Shown here piece after piece: positions 45,655 to 54,179 of a stretch of DNA of 64,000 nucleotides. How positions within the stretch are numbered: position 1 is the first letter of the stretch; each line of letters starts with the position of its first letter. The DNA comes from an uncultured Rhodospirillaceae bacterium (GTDB taxonomy: Bacteria > Pseudomonadota > Alphaproteobacteria > Azospirillales > Azospirillaceae). The notes beneath the pieces are model-generated. The model did not search any database and was not told where the DNA came from. It was given only the letters and a program-made list of their open reading frames with translations. The translations under genes were made by a program, and so were the position numbers. The DNA lies in assembly GCA_937927415.1 (NCBI GenBank), contig CALBDS010000004.1, forward strand, positions 1-64,000, written 5' to 3'.

Positions 45655-46941
45655 ATGACCTCCCGCGCCGATCCGGTGCTCGACCGGCTGAAGACCCTGC
45701 ACCCCAAGGTCATCGACCTGTCGCTGGACCGGATCCGCCGGCTTCTGGGCGCCTTGGGTGACCCGCAGCGCCGGCTGCCGCCGGTGGTGCATGTGGCCGG
45801 CACCAACGGCAAGGGGTCCACCGTCGCCTTCCTGCGTGCCATGCTGGAGGCGGCTGGGCTGCGGGTTCACGTCTACACCTCCCCCCATCTGGTGCGCTTT
45901 CACGAGCGCATCCGGGTGGCCGGGGCGCTGATCGGCGACGACGCGCTGGCGGCCCTGCTGGAGGAATGCGAGCGGGCCAACGCCGGCCAGCCCATCACCT
46001 TTTTCGAGGTCACCACCGCCGCCGCCTTCCTGGCCTTCGTCCGCACGCCCGCCGACGTGGTGCTTCTGGAAACCGGGCTGGGCGGGCGGCTGGACGCCAC
46101 CAACGTGGTGGACCGTCCGGCGGTCACCGCGATCACCCGCATTTCCTACGATCACCGGCAGTTTCTGGGCGACACGCTGACCGCCATCGCCGGGGAAAAG
46201 GCCGGCATCCTGAAACCCGGCGTGCCCGCGGTCTTCGCCCCCCAGCCGGAGGAGGAGGCCACCCGCACGCTGGCCGCCCGCGCCGCCGCGGTGGGGGCGC
46301 CGGTGGCCGCCTGGACCGTTACGCCGGACGGCGACGGGTTCCGTTTCGACAGCGCCACGGTCCACCGCCGCCTGCCCCGCCCCGGTCTGGCCGGGGCGCA
46401 CCAGATCACCAACGCCGGGGTGGCGCTGGCCTGCCTGGATCATCTGCCCTGGACCATCGACGACGCCACCGCGGCCCGCGGGCTGGCGGCGGTGGAATGG
46501 CCGGCGCGGTTGCAGCGGCTGACCCGCGGCCCGTTGGTGGAATCGCTGCCCGCCGGGTGGGAACTGTGGCTGGACGGCGGGCACAATGATTCGGCGGGGG
46601 AGGTGCTGGCCGCGCACGCCGCCGGCTGGTCCGCCGACAAGCGCCCCCTGGATCTGATCTACGGCATGTTGTCGAGCAAGGAGCCGGCGGAGTTCCTGGC
46701 CCCCCTCGCCCCCCACGTCCGGCGGATGCGGACGGTGGCGATTCCGGGGGAGGACGCCGCCCTGCCGCCCCAGGCCATCGCCACGGCGGGTCAGGCCGCC
46801 GGCATCGCCGACACCGCCCCGGCGGACTCGGTCGCCGCGGCGCTGGAGTCACTGCGCCTTGCTGGCGGCGGCGAGCCGGCCCGCGTGCTCATCTGCGGCT
46901 CCCTCTATCTGGCGGGAACGGTGCTGGCGGAAAACGGGTGA
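45655..46941 (+). CDS. folC: Folylpolyglutamate/dihydrofolate synthase
   Basis: A 428-residue Mur-ligase-family enzyme that adds glutamate to dihydropteroate and tetrahydrofolates. The P-loop GTNGKGST is near residues 48-55, followed by TSPHLVRFHERI, the ETGLGGRLDATN motif and the C-terminal LDGGHN. Last gene of the trp-acc-fol run, and it converges on a minus-strand gene 52 bp away; a 6-bp stem (46971-46987) lies between. Confidence 0.96.
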   Translation: MTSRADPVLDRLKTLHPKVIDLSLDRIRRLLGALGDPQRRLPPVVHVAGTNGKGSTVAFLRAMLEAAGLRVHVYTSPHLVRFHERIRVAGALIGDDALAALLEECERANAGQPITFFEVTTAAAFLAFVRTPADVVLLETGLGGRLDATNVVDRPAVTAITRISYDHRQFLGDTLTAIAGEKAGILKPGVPAVFAPQPEEEATRTLAARAAAVGAPVAAWTVTPDGDGFRFDSATVHRRLPRPGLAGAHQITNAGVALACLDHLPWTIDDATAARGLAAVEWPARLQRLTRGPLVESLPAGWELWLDGGHNDSAGEVLAAHAAGWSADKRPLDLIYGMLSSKEPAEFLAPLAPHVRRMRTVAIPGEDAALPPQAIATAGQAAGIADTAPADSVAAALESLRLAGGGEPARVLICGSLYLAGTVLAENG

Positions 46942-46993
46942 CCTCCCGTCCACCGCCAGCGTTCGTCAGGCGGTCCGCGATGGACCGTCATTT

Positions 46994-47560
46994 TCAGTGG
47001 ACCGTGACTCCGCGCACCGGCAGCACCGCGGCGGCCACCGGGCCGTTCAGGCCGTAGGGACGGTGCAGTTCCTTTTCCAGCGCCGGCCAGTCGGGCGCCC
47101 CGCCCAACTGTGAAACAAGCTCGGTGGTCAGGGCAAAGACGGCGTGCTCCAACGGGCTGTTGTCGTCGGCGTGGGCGTTGACGGCCAGACAGGAATCGGT
47201 GGCGCTGGACACGATGACGGCGGCGGCGGTGGCGCCGGGGCCGGGATCGGGCAGCGGCACCGGAACCGGCGTGCTGCCGGTCAGGCGCAACCGTTCCAAG
47301 TTGCCGGCCAGCAGGCTGCTGCGGATGGCCTGATCGATGGCCGCGGCCATGGCATAGCCCGCCTCCTCGTCCACCGCGGCGCGCAGATGGCGCAGGCCCG
47401 CGATCAGCCCATGGGCCACGTCCCCGGCCGACCCGCGTTTGCCGGCGGCGGCCACGGCGGTGGCAACGATGGCGTTGACCACCGGCAGCGAGGCATCGAC
47501 CTCGGGCGCCTGCGGCAGGGCGGGGGTGTCGGCGCTGTTGGGGGTATCGGACGGGTTCAT
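46994..47560 (-). CDS. Hypothetical protein, Ala-rich
   Basis: A 188-residue protein with no family I recognise. It has a Pro/Ala-rich N-terminus, a predicted helical middle (VVNAIVATAVAAAG to MAAAIDQAIRSSLLAGN), a short Pro linker, and a C-terminal part that may be globular. AGGAGG 5 bp before the ATG supports the start and expression. It has no signal peptide and no membrane helix and stands alone. Confidence 0.65.
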   Translation of the reverse strand: MNPSDTPNSADTPALPQAPEVDASLPVVNAIVATAVAAAGKRGSAGDVAHGLIAGLRHLRAAVDEEAGYAMAAAIDQAIRSSLLAGNLERLRLTGSTPVPVPLPDPGPGATAAAVIVSSATDSCLAVNAHADDNSPLEHAVFALTTELVSQLGGAPDWPALEKELHRPYGLNGPVAAAVLPVRGVTVH

Positions 47561-47821
47561 GCTGCCTCCTCGCGGTTGAGGCCGCGCGGTGTGCGCAGCG
47601 GGTGACGGTGGAGCGGATGACGGCCGATAATCATGAGGTATCCTCCTGAAAGAGCGATAACCGCGCCGGACCCGTTTTGTGGCATCCGGCTTCCTTGAAA
47701 ATCTATGACCGATGGTGACCGGCTTCAAGCCGCCCCCCTCTGGTGGGCGGATGCCCCCCTCCCCACATGAGGCAGCGCACGCCCCCCGCAACGGGGGCCT
47801 GGTTCGGGAAAGGGGTGCGCC

Positions 47822-48268
47822 ATGCCGCTGCTGAGCTTTGTTCTCAACGTCGCCTGGGTGCTGACCGGGGGGTTCTGGATGGCCGTCGGCTGGGTGCTGG
47901 CGGGCGTTCTGATGGTCATCACCATCATCGGCATTCCGTGGGCGCGGGCGGCCTTCACGCTGGCCTATTACACGCTGCTGCCGTTCGGGCAGACGGCGGT
48001 GCGCCGCGACAGCTTCCACGGGCGGGAGGATCTGGGCACCGGGCCGCTGGGCACGCTGGGCAATCTGGTGTGGTTCGTGCTGGCCGGGTGGTGGCTGGCG
48101 CTGGGGCACCTGCTGACCGCCGCCGGGCTGGCGATCACCATCATCGGCCTGCCCTTTGCCTGGGCGCATCTGAAGCTGGCCGGGCTGGCCCTGTGGCCCA
48201 TCGGCACCGAGGTGGTGCCCGCGGACACCGCCGACCGCTGGCGGCAGATGTCGGCCCCGTCCCGCTGA
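47822..48268 (+). CDS. yccF: YccF family inner-membrane protein
   Basis: A 148-residue protein with two YccF domains, each a pair of membrane helices, with the repeated motif ITIIGIPWARA in the first and ITIIGLPFAWAH in the second. Family function is not established. Divergent from the hypothetical gene at 47560; GGGGTGCGCC lies before the start. No partner is evident. Confidence 0.9.
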   Translation: MPLLSFVLNVAWVLTGGFWMAVGWVLAGVLMVITIIGIPWARAAFTLAYYTLLPFGQTAVRRDSFHGREDLGTGPLGTLGNLVWFVLAGWWLALGHLLTAAGLAITIIGLPFAWAHLKLAGLALWPIGTEVVPADTADRWRQMSAPSR

Positions 48269-48312
48269 GGCCCATAAGCCGGAGGCGGGGACAGCCCCGC
48301 CTCCCTTTCCTC

Positions 48313-49650
48313 TCATCTCATGGCGAACAGTTCCTGGTGGAAGCGTTCCTTCACCGGCATTCCGTGGGCGGCGAAGTCGTGCCGCAACGCCTGTCCGAAC
48401 CCGGCTGGGCCGCAGAACCAGATGCTGGCGTCCCGCCATTCCGGCACCGCCGCGCGGATGCGGTCGCCGGTCAGGCGGCCGTCGCGGGAATCCACCAGAA
48501 CATGCAGACGAATGCCCGCCGCCGCCGCGTCGGCCGTCAGTTTGGCGATGGCGTCGGCGTCGTAATCGGTGGTGGTGTGGAACAGATCGACGGTCTGCGG
48601 GCGATGGGCTTCGGCGGCCAGATGCTGCATGCGGGCGATGAACGGGGTGATGCCGATGCCGCCGCCGACCCAGATCTGATGCGGACAATCATCGTCGAAG
48701 GTAAAGCACCCGTACGGCCCTTCCACCGTCACCGCCTGCCCCACCTGCAGCGTTTCGCGCAGGCGCCGGGTGTGGTCGCCCAGCTCCTTCACGATGAAGG
48801 CGATCTGCGGATTTTCGGGGTTCCAGGCCGAAGCGATGGTGTAGGGGTGGGCGCCCTCGTCGGCGTTTGACAGGGCGAAGGCGAACTGCCCCGCCTGATG
48901 CCCCGGCCAGCCCTGCCCCACGTCGATCCGTGCTTCCAGCACCCGGACGCCGGGGTAATAGGTCAAGGCGGCGATCCGGCCATCCACCCGGCGGCCGGCG
49001 GCAACCCGGCGCAGCAGCACGACGACGGCGGAAACCGTACCGAAAACAAGCAGCACCGCCATCACCACCCCGACCGGCGTGGTCCAAGAGGAAAACTGGA
49101 CCAGAACGACGGCGTGGAACACCAGAACCAGATAGGCCACGGCAAGAAGACGGTGGGTCTTGAAGAACAGCCGGTAGGGAAAGAATGTCAGCAGCGCCAG
49201 GACGATCAGCACCACGGCGGCGTAAAAGGCCCATTCCCCGACACCTTCCGCCGTGCCCCGCAGGGTGGAGAACACCTGTTCGATGGCATTGTCCGGAACC
49301 GGGCGCGGGCCGCGCTGGGGCCGCTCCAGCAGCCCCCAGCCGACCGCCCATTTCGGCCCCTTCGCCCACAGCCAATGGATGATTCCGGCGGCAAGCGCCC
49401 CGATGCCCAGCCATTTGTGCAGGCGGTACATCTTGTCCAACCCGCCCATCCAGCGTTCCGGGAAGCGCGGGCGCAAAGCCAGGATCATGGCCACGCTCAT
49501 GCAGCCCATGGCCAGAATGCCGGTGTACTGCACCATATCGCCGCGCAGGGCAAAGAATGTGGGGGCCTGGAAAACGCCGGGGGTGGCGGCAAACCACAAC
49601 ACCGAAAGCAACGCAAGGAAGCCCCACAGGAAAAAGCGGATGTTTTGCAT
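48313..49650 (-). CDS. Ferric-reductase-like membrane flavoprotein
   Basis: A 445-residue protein. Its N-terminal half has six hydrophobic segments of the ferric-reductase transmembrane type with His pairs that could bind heme (helix GIGALAAGIIHW and helix VLVFHAVVLV). The C-terminal half is an FAD/NAD(P)H oxidoreductase: FAD motif HPYTIAS near residue 265 and nucleotide motif GGGIGITPF. It probably moves electrons across the membrane to iron or another acceptor. AGGAGG precedes the ATG at 49650; a longer frame to 49767 lacks that support. Confidence 0.88.
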   Translation of the reverse strand: MQNIRFFLWGFLALLSVLWFAATPGVFQAPTFFALRGDMVQYTGILAMGCMSVAMILALRPRFPERWMGGLDKMYRLHKWLGIGALAAGIIHWLWAKGPKWAVGWGLLERPQRGPRPVPDNAIEQVFSTLRGTAEGVGEWAFYAAVVLIVLALLTFFPYRLFFKTHRLLAVAYLVLVFHAVVLVQFSSWTTPVGVVMAVLLVFGTVSAVVVLLRRVAAGRRVDGRIAALTYYPGVRVLEARIDVGQGWPGHQAGQFAFALSNADEGAHPYTIASAWNPENPQIAFIVKELGDHTRRLRETLQVGQAVTVEGPYGCFTFDDDCPHQIWVGGGIGITPFIARMQHLAAEAHRPQTVDLFHTTTDYDADAIAKLTADAAAAGIRLHVLVDSRDGRLTGDRIRAAVPEWRDASIWFCGPAGFGQALRHDFAAHGMPVKERFHQELFAMR

Positions 49651-49847
49651 GACGATCCTCCTGGGGTGGATACAACCACGGACCGGCGGCTTGTGCCCCC
49701 CGGCGCCCACGACCACAGGTCTTGATTGCAACGCGGGTGGTTCAGGAAACGGCACAGCCGGCAACACGTGGTTTCCATGTCACCCTAGATTTGGGAAGGT
49801 GAACCGCCGATGAACACACCTGCGTCCTACGGCCGCACCCAAAAAGC

Positions 49848-49879
49848 AAAAGGGGAGGATGACACCATCCTCCCCTTTT
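49848..49879. terminator. Bidirectional terminator hairpin
   Basis: A 14-bp perfect stem (49848-49861 with 49866-49879, loop ACAC) with A-rich and T-rich flanks. It ends the minus-strand CBS gene; on the plus strand it ends in TTTTC. Confidence 0.85.
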
Positions 49880-49915
49880 CATCCAATTCCTTTAATACGG
49901 CCTTCAGTGAAACGA

Positions 49916-50353
49916 TCACATGACTTCGGTCAAGCTTTCGACCAATTCCTGTTCCCGTTCCATGATCGCCAGTTCTTCACCCACGAAATCGCGCATGGAC
50001 AGCACGCCCACAACCTTGCCGTCCTCAACGATGGGCAGGTGACGCAGCCGGTTTTCATACATGCAGCGCAAGGCATCGCGCACGCTGGTCTTGCGGTCCA
50101 CGGTCACCGGGCACGGTGTCATCACCGCCGCCAGGGGCGTGGAGTCGGGGTCCAGCCCCATGGCCACCACGCGGTCGGTCAGGTCGCGTTCGGTAAAGAT
50201 GCCTTCCAGATGGTCGGCGCCCCGATCGGTCACCACCACCGACGCCACATGCGCCGCCCGCATTTCCTTGGCCGCGGCCCGCACATTGTCCGCCGGGTCA
50301 AGGTGGACGACGGTCTTGTCGGTGACGATTTCCCCCACATTGCGGTGCATCAT
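49916..50353 (-). CDS. CBS-pair domain protein
   Basis: A 145-residue stand-alone pair of CBS domains (about 8-65 and 75-135), which usually bind adenosyl ligands such as AMP, ATP or SAM. The pattern VVVTDRGADHLEGIFTERDLTDR then LPIVEDGKVVGVLSMRDFV is typical. Target unknown. AAGGAG lies 9 bp before the ATG at 50353. Single-gene transcript ending at 49848-49879. Confidence 0.9.
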   Translation of the reverse strand: MMHRNVGEIVTDKTVVHLDPADNVRAAAKEMRAAHVASVVVTDRGADHLEGIFTERDLTDRVVAMGLDPDSTPLAAVMTPCPVTVDRKTSVRDALRCMYENRLRHLPIVEDGKVVGVLSMRDFVGEELAIMEREQELVESLTEVM

Positions 50354-50792
50354 GTCCGGCGCTCCTTCTTCCCGGTTCGCTGCCCAAGGCCACCAAGGTG
50401 GCATCGGCATTCAGCCTGTTTCATTTTGTGCGTTGCGGTAGTTCTTTCTCGCTACCGCGAAATTGTTCTTTTCTCTGCTTGGCCTTCACTGCCCCTTGTC
50501 TGAGAAGACTATTCTCTTTTGATGAGGAAAGCCTATCTCTTTTTCACGGTATCAGGGAGTCGTCTGGACCGGAAAACGGCCGGATGGGAGATATGACGGA
50601 ACAGCATGCGTCATTTCCGCCCAAAACACGGTCTTTGAGGCCGGAATGGCACGAAGTATGGCAATACCCAGGAGTGGCAAAGGCTTATTAACCCTTATTC
50701 AACTTTATATATGAATTCTGTCCGAACGAAGCTTCACGAGGAACGCGGCCCCGCCCGCACCACCGAAGCCCGGGATCAATGGGATACGTGCA
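50354..50792. other. Intergenic region upstream of the PilZ-like gene
   Basis: A 439-bp divergent gap between the CBS gene and the PilZ-like gene. It contains a 7-bp hairpin (50435-50441 with 50452-50458) and an AT-rich segment near 50685-50713 (TTATTA, 17 bp, TATATG) that could be the promoter of the downstream gene. No gene is seen. Confidence 0.4.
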
Positions 50793-51152
50793 ATGTCGTG
50801 GCTGGCAAAGCTGAGCGGTGGGAAGAAGAGCGAGGCTCCGAAAGGGCCAGCACGCAACCGCGGCAAGAGCGTGGCCCCCATGCGGATCATGATCGACCGC
50901 AACGAATACCCGGCGGATGAATTCGCCCTCGGCTCCTTCCGCATCCGTCCCTATGACGGCGACCTGATCGCCAAGCAGCAGTTCGATTTCCGGCTGGTGT
51001 TCCAGTTGGGGGACGAGAATTTTGAAATCGCCTGCCGCGGCCAGGTGGTGAAGCTGGACGAAAAATCCGGCCTCGTTGCCCGCTATCAAAAACCCCAGCC
51101 CTTCTACGAACGCAAGCTGGTGGAATACATCTGCCTGTTGAAAGGCGTCTGA
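50793..51152 (+). CDS. PilZ-like small protein
   Basis: A 119-residue protein: a basic N-terminal arm (about 1-32) followed by a beta-rich domain resembling PilZ. It has IDRNEYPADEFALGSFRIRP, a central FDFRLVFQL strand and RGQVVKLD near residues 80-90. The canonical R-x3-R and D/N-x-S-x2-G c-di-GMP motifs are not clearly conserved, so binding is uncertain. Its terminator at 51192-51224 separates it from the second nif cluster. Confidence 0.65.
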   Translation: MSWLAKLSGGKKSEAPKGPARNRGKSVAPMRIMIDRNEYPADEFALGSFRIRPYDGDLIAKQQFDFRLVFQLGDENFEIACRGQVVKLDEKSGLVARYQKPQPFYERKLVEYICLLKGV

Positions 51153-51191
51153 CCCCCTTCGGGCCTTCCCTCCCCCACGAACAATGAACCG

Positions 51192-51224
51192 CCCCACCTT
51201 GCCCCTTGGCGAAGTGGGGTTTTT
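51192..51224 (+). terminator. Intrinsic terminator after PilZ-like gene
   Basis: A 12-position stem (51192-51203 with 51208-51219, one mismatch and one G-T) with a CCTT loop is followed by five T and TGTGG. Confidence 0.8.
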
Positions 51225-51297
51225 GTGGCACAAGTCGTCCGTTCGCCAAACCATTTGTGCGGCTTTTTATACGCCGCCCCGGCATTCGCCGCCTTTC

Positions 51298-51313
51298 TGT
51301 CGGGAATCCGACA
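51298..51313. promoter_or_regulatory. NifA upstream activator site of the iscA-nifUSV cluster
   Basis: TGT at 51298-51300, ten bases, ACA at 51311-51313, an exact NifA consensus about 110 bp before the -24 element of the sigma-54 promoter. Confidence 0.8.
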
Positions 51314-51421
51314 AAGGGATCCGCGCCCGCCCCCGGCCCAGCGCGTCCGACATCCGACAAAGTTCGGCGCCCGTGCAAAACCACAAACCTGACAATCCTT
51401 TAAAAACAGCGCCTTAGGTTT

Positions 51422-51437
51422 TGGCATCCTTCTTGCT
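51422..51437 (+). promoter_or_regulatory. Sigma-54 promoter of the second nif cluster
   Basis: TGGCATC-N4-TTGCT matches the RpoN -24/-12 element with correct GG/GC spacing. It lies 76 bp before the A-type carrier start and downstream of an exact NifA site, so the second cluster should be co-regulated with nifHDK. Confidence 0.9.
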
Positions 51438-51512
51438 TTTCTCCTCCGCAGCAACATGAACACAAGCCCGCGCGGGCCATCCCGGCGGGCAGGCGGTAAG
51501 GAGACGGCGGAG

Positions 51513-51911
51513 ATGGTGACACTGACGCAAGCGGCGGTGACCACGCTGGAAGGTGTTCTGGCACGCTCGGGCGATGAGGCCCGCGGTCTGCGCATCGCGG
51601 TGACCGATGGCGGTTGCGCCGGCCACAAGTACCAGATGGGGCTGGAGCGCGACGCAGGCGACGGCGATCAGGTGCTGGAATTCGGCGGCGTCACGGTCTT
51701 CGTCGATCCGGCCAGCCAGCCTTATCTCGACGGCGTGGTGGTCGATTACGTGGAAAGCCTGGAAGGCTCGGGCTTCCGCTTCGACAACCCCAACGCCTCC
51801 AGCACCTGCGGCTGCGGCAAGTCGTTCTCGGCCGGCGAAAGCTGCTCGTCCGCCGGCGCGTCCTCCTGCGGCTCCCACGGCCACGAACACAGCTACGGCG
51901 AAGCCTGCTGA
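51513..51911 (+). CDS. Nif-linked A-type Fe-S carrier (IscA/HesB) with His/Cys tail
   Basis: A 132-residue A-type carrier that receives Fe-S clusters from NifU and passes them on. The three cluster cysteines are Cys35 (GGCAGHKY), Cys99 and Cys101 (STCGCGKSF). After the family end comes a 30-residue tail with Cys111, Cys119 and Cys132 plus a SHGHEHSYG histidine patch, absent from ordinary IscA. AAGGAG lies 9 bp before the ATG at 51513. First gene behind the cluster's sigma-54 promoter. Confidence 0.93.
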   Translation: MVTLTQAAVTTLEGVLARSGDEARGLRIAVTDGGCAGHKYQMGLERDAGDGDQVLEFGGVTVFVDPASQPYLDGVVVDYVESLEGSGFRFDNPNASSTCGCGKSFSAGESCSSAGASSCGSHGHEHSYGEAC

Positions 51912-51995
51912 GCCGCCGCCCCAAAGGCCGGTTCCCCGATCATTCCGACACCGGCCGCCCTCTGTGCGCCGGATACGAGAGAGGCAGAGTCCCCC

Positions 51996-52919
51996 ATGTG
52001 GAACTACACCGACAAGGTCAAGGAACACTTCTTCAACCCCAAGAACGCTGGCGCGCTGGAAACGGCCAACGCGGTGGGCGAAGTCGGCTCCATCACCTGC
52101 GGCGACGCGCTGAAGCTGATGATGAAGGTCAACCCCGACACCAACGTGATCGAGGATGCCCGCTTCCAGACCTTCGGCTGCGGCTCGGCCATCGCGTCGT
52201 CGTCCGCCCTGACCGAGATGATCATCGGCAAGACGGTGGACGAGGCGCTGGTCATCACCAACCGCGACATCGCCGAGTATCTGGGCGGCCTGCCGCCGGA
52301 AAAGATGCACTGTTCGGTCATGGGTGCGGAAGCACTGCGCGCCGCCATCGCCAACTTCAAGGGCGAAGAGTGGGTCGATGACCACGAGGAAGGCGAGCTG
52401 GTCTGCAAGTGCTTCGGCATCGACGCCGCGATGATCGAACGCGCCGTCACCGTCAACAACCTGACCACGCTGGAAGAGGTGACCAACTACACCAAGGCCG
52501 GCGGCTCGTGCCAGACCTGCCACGAGAAGATCGAAGAGGTGCTGGAAGCGGTGCTGGCGAAGCAGGCGGCCAAGCCGCCGGAAAAGTCGCCGCTGCTGCC
52601 CGTCGCCGGCATCAAGCCCGCCCCGGCCCCGGCCCCCAAGGCCGACGCCCCGGTGGCCGCGGCGCCGAAGATGACCAACGTCCAGCGCATGCAGTCCATC
52701 ATGATGGCGATCGAAGAGATCCGCCCGCAGCTTCAGCGCGACGGCGGCGACGTGGAACTGGTCGATATCGACGGCAAGGACATCTACGTCCGCCTGTCCG
52801 GTGCCTGCACCGGCTGTTCCCAGTCGGCCAGCACCATGATGGGCGTGCAGATGAAGCTGGTCGAAAAGCTCGGCGAATTCGTGCGGGTGAAGCCCGCGTC
52901 CATGCTGGTGGGGGCCTGA
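51996..52919 (+). CDS. nifU: NifU, Fe-S scaffold for nitrogenase
   Basis: A 307-residue modular scaffold on which NifS builds Fe-S clusters for nitrogenase proteins. The N-terminal IscU-like domain has Cys35, Cys62 and Cys106. The central [2Fe-2S] ferredoxin-like domain has Cys137, Cys139, Cys172 and Cys175. The C-terminal Nfu domain has Cys271 and Cys274 (GACTGCSQS). A Pro/Ala linker (about 192-225) joins the last two. nifS begins 3 bp downstream. Confidence 0.99.
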   Translation: MWNYTDKVKEHFFNPKNAGALETANAVGEVGSITCGDALKLMMKVNPDTNVIEDARFQTFGCGSAIASSSALTEMIIGKTVDEALVITNRDIAEYLGGLPPEKMHCSVMGAEALRAAIANFKGEEWVDDHEEGELVCKCFGIDAAMIERAVTVNNLTTLEEVTNYTKAGGSCQTCHEKIEEVLEAVLAKQAAKPPEKSPLLPVAGIKPAPAPAPKADAPVAAAPKMTNVQRMQSIMMAIEEIRPQLQRDGGDVELVDIDGKDIYVRLSGACTGCSQSASTMMGVQMKLVEKLGEFVRVKPASMLVGA

Positions 52920-52922
52920 TCC

Positions 52923-54125
52923 ATGGCGGGGATTTATCTCGACAACAACGCCACCACCCGCGTCGATGACGCGGTGGTGGAGGCGATGCTGCCGCTGTTC
53001 ACCCAGCATTTCGGCAACGCATCGTCCATGCACGCCTTCGGCGGGGCGGTCGGCGGGCTGATCGAAAAGGCCCGCCAGCAGGTGCAGGCGCTGCTGGGCG
53101 CCGCCCACGACACCGAGATCGTGTTCACCGCCAGCGGCACGGAAAGCGACAACACCGCCATCCTGTCGGCGCTGGAAGCGTACCCGAAGAAGCGCACCAT
53201 CATCACCAGCGTGGTGGAACACCCCGCCGTGCTGTCGCTGTGCGATTACCTGGAAAACAAGCGCGGCATCACCGTCCACCGCATCCCGGTGGACAGCCGC
53301 GGCAACCTGGACATCGATGCGTACAAGGCGGCGCTGTCGCCCGACGTCGCCATCGTGTCCTTCATGTGGGCCAACAACGAAACCGGCACCCTGTTCCCCA
53401 TCGAGGAACTGGCGAAGATGGCAAAGGCGGTGGGGGCGCTGTTCCACACCGACGCGGTGCAGGCGGTGGGCAAGATCCCCATGCGGCTGGCCGACAGCGC
53501 CATCGACATGCTGTCGCTGTCGGGCCACAAGCTGCACGCGCCCAAGGGCGTGGGTGCGCTCTACGTCAAGCGCGGCACCCGCTTCCGCCCCATGCTGCGC
53601 GGCGGGCATCAGGAACGCTCGCGCCGGGCCGGCACGGAAAACGCGCCGGGCATCGTCGGGCTGGGCAAGGCGGCCGAACTGGCGCTCCAGCACATGGCCG
53701 ACGAGAACACCCGCGTGCGGGCGCTGCGCGACAAGCTGGAACGGGCCATCCTGGCGGCGGTGCCCAACTGCTTCGTCACCGGCAACCCCGATGTGCGGCT
53801 GCCCAACACCGCCAACATCGCGTTCGAGTACATCGAGGGCGAAGCCATCCTGCTGCTGCTGAACGAGAACGGCATCGCCGCCTCGTCGGGGTCGGCCTGC
53901 ACGTCGGGGTCGCTGGAACCCAGCCATGTGATGCGGGCCATGGGCGTGCCCTACACCGCCGCCCATGGCGCCACCCGCTTCTCGCTGTCGCGCGACACCA
54001 CGGAAGAGGAGATCAACCATGTGATCGCCGTGGTGCCGGGGATCATCGAACGTCTGCGGGCGCTGTCGCCCTACTGGTCCAAGAGCGGGGCCGACGCCAA
54101 GGGCTTTGCGCCGGTCTATTCCTGA
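52923..54125 (+). CDS. nifS: NifS, cysteine desulfurase
   Basis: PLP enzyme of 400 residues that takes sulfur from cysteine for NifU. The PLP lysine is Lys203 in LSGHKLHAPKG and the persulfide Cys is Cys326 in SSGSACTSGS. The TESDNTAI and NNETGTLFPIEEL segments are as in other NifS proteins. It starts 3 bp after nifU and is followed 54 bp later by nifV. Confidence 0.99.
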   Translation: MAGIYLDNNATTRVDDAVVEAMLPLFTQHFGNASSMHAFGGAVGGLIEKARQQVQALLGAAHDTEIVFTASGTESDNTAILSALEAYPKKRTIITSVVEHPAVLSLCDYLENKRGITVHRIPVDSRGNLDIDAYKAALSPDVAIVSFMWANNETGTLFPIEELAKMAKAVGALFHTDAVQAVGKIPMRLADSAIDMLSLSGHKLHAPKGVGALYVKRGTRFRPMLRGGHQERSRRAGTENAPGIVGLGKAAELALQHMADENTRVRALRDKLERAILAAVPNCFVTGNPDVRLPNTANIAFEYIEGEAILLLLNENGIAASSGSACTSGSLEPSHVMRAMGVPYTAAHGATRFSLSRDTTEEEINHVIAVVPGIIERLRALSPYWSKSGADAKGFAPVYS

Positions 54126-54179
54126 CCGGCGCCAACCCACAACACCGATCCGTTGATTTCAGGGGAAAAGGTGACGACC

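Noticed and set aside
50584..50691. Possible small peptide gene upstream of the PilZ-like gene
   Set aside because: A short frame with a too-close GGGAG and no recognisable composition; evidence is insufficient.
51414..54140. Long minus-strand open frame antisense to iscA-nifU-nifS
   Set aside because: The plus-strand proteins are certain from catalytic residues; the antisense frame is a compositional artefact.
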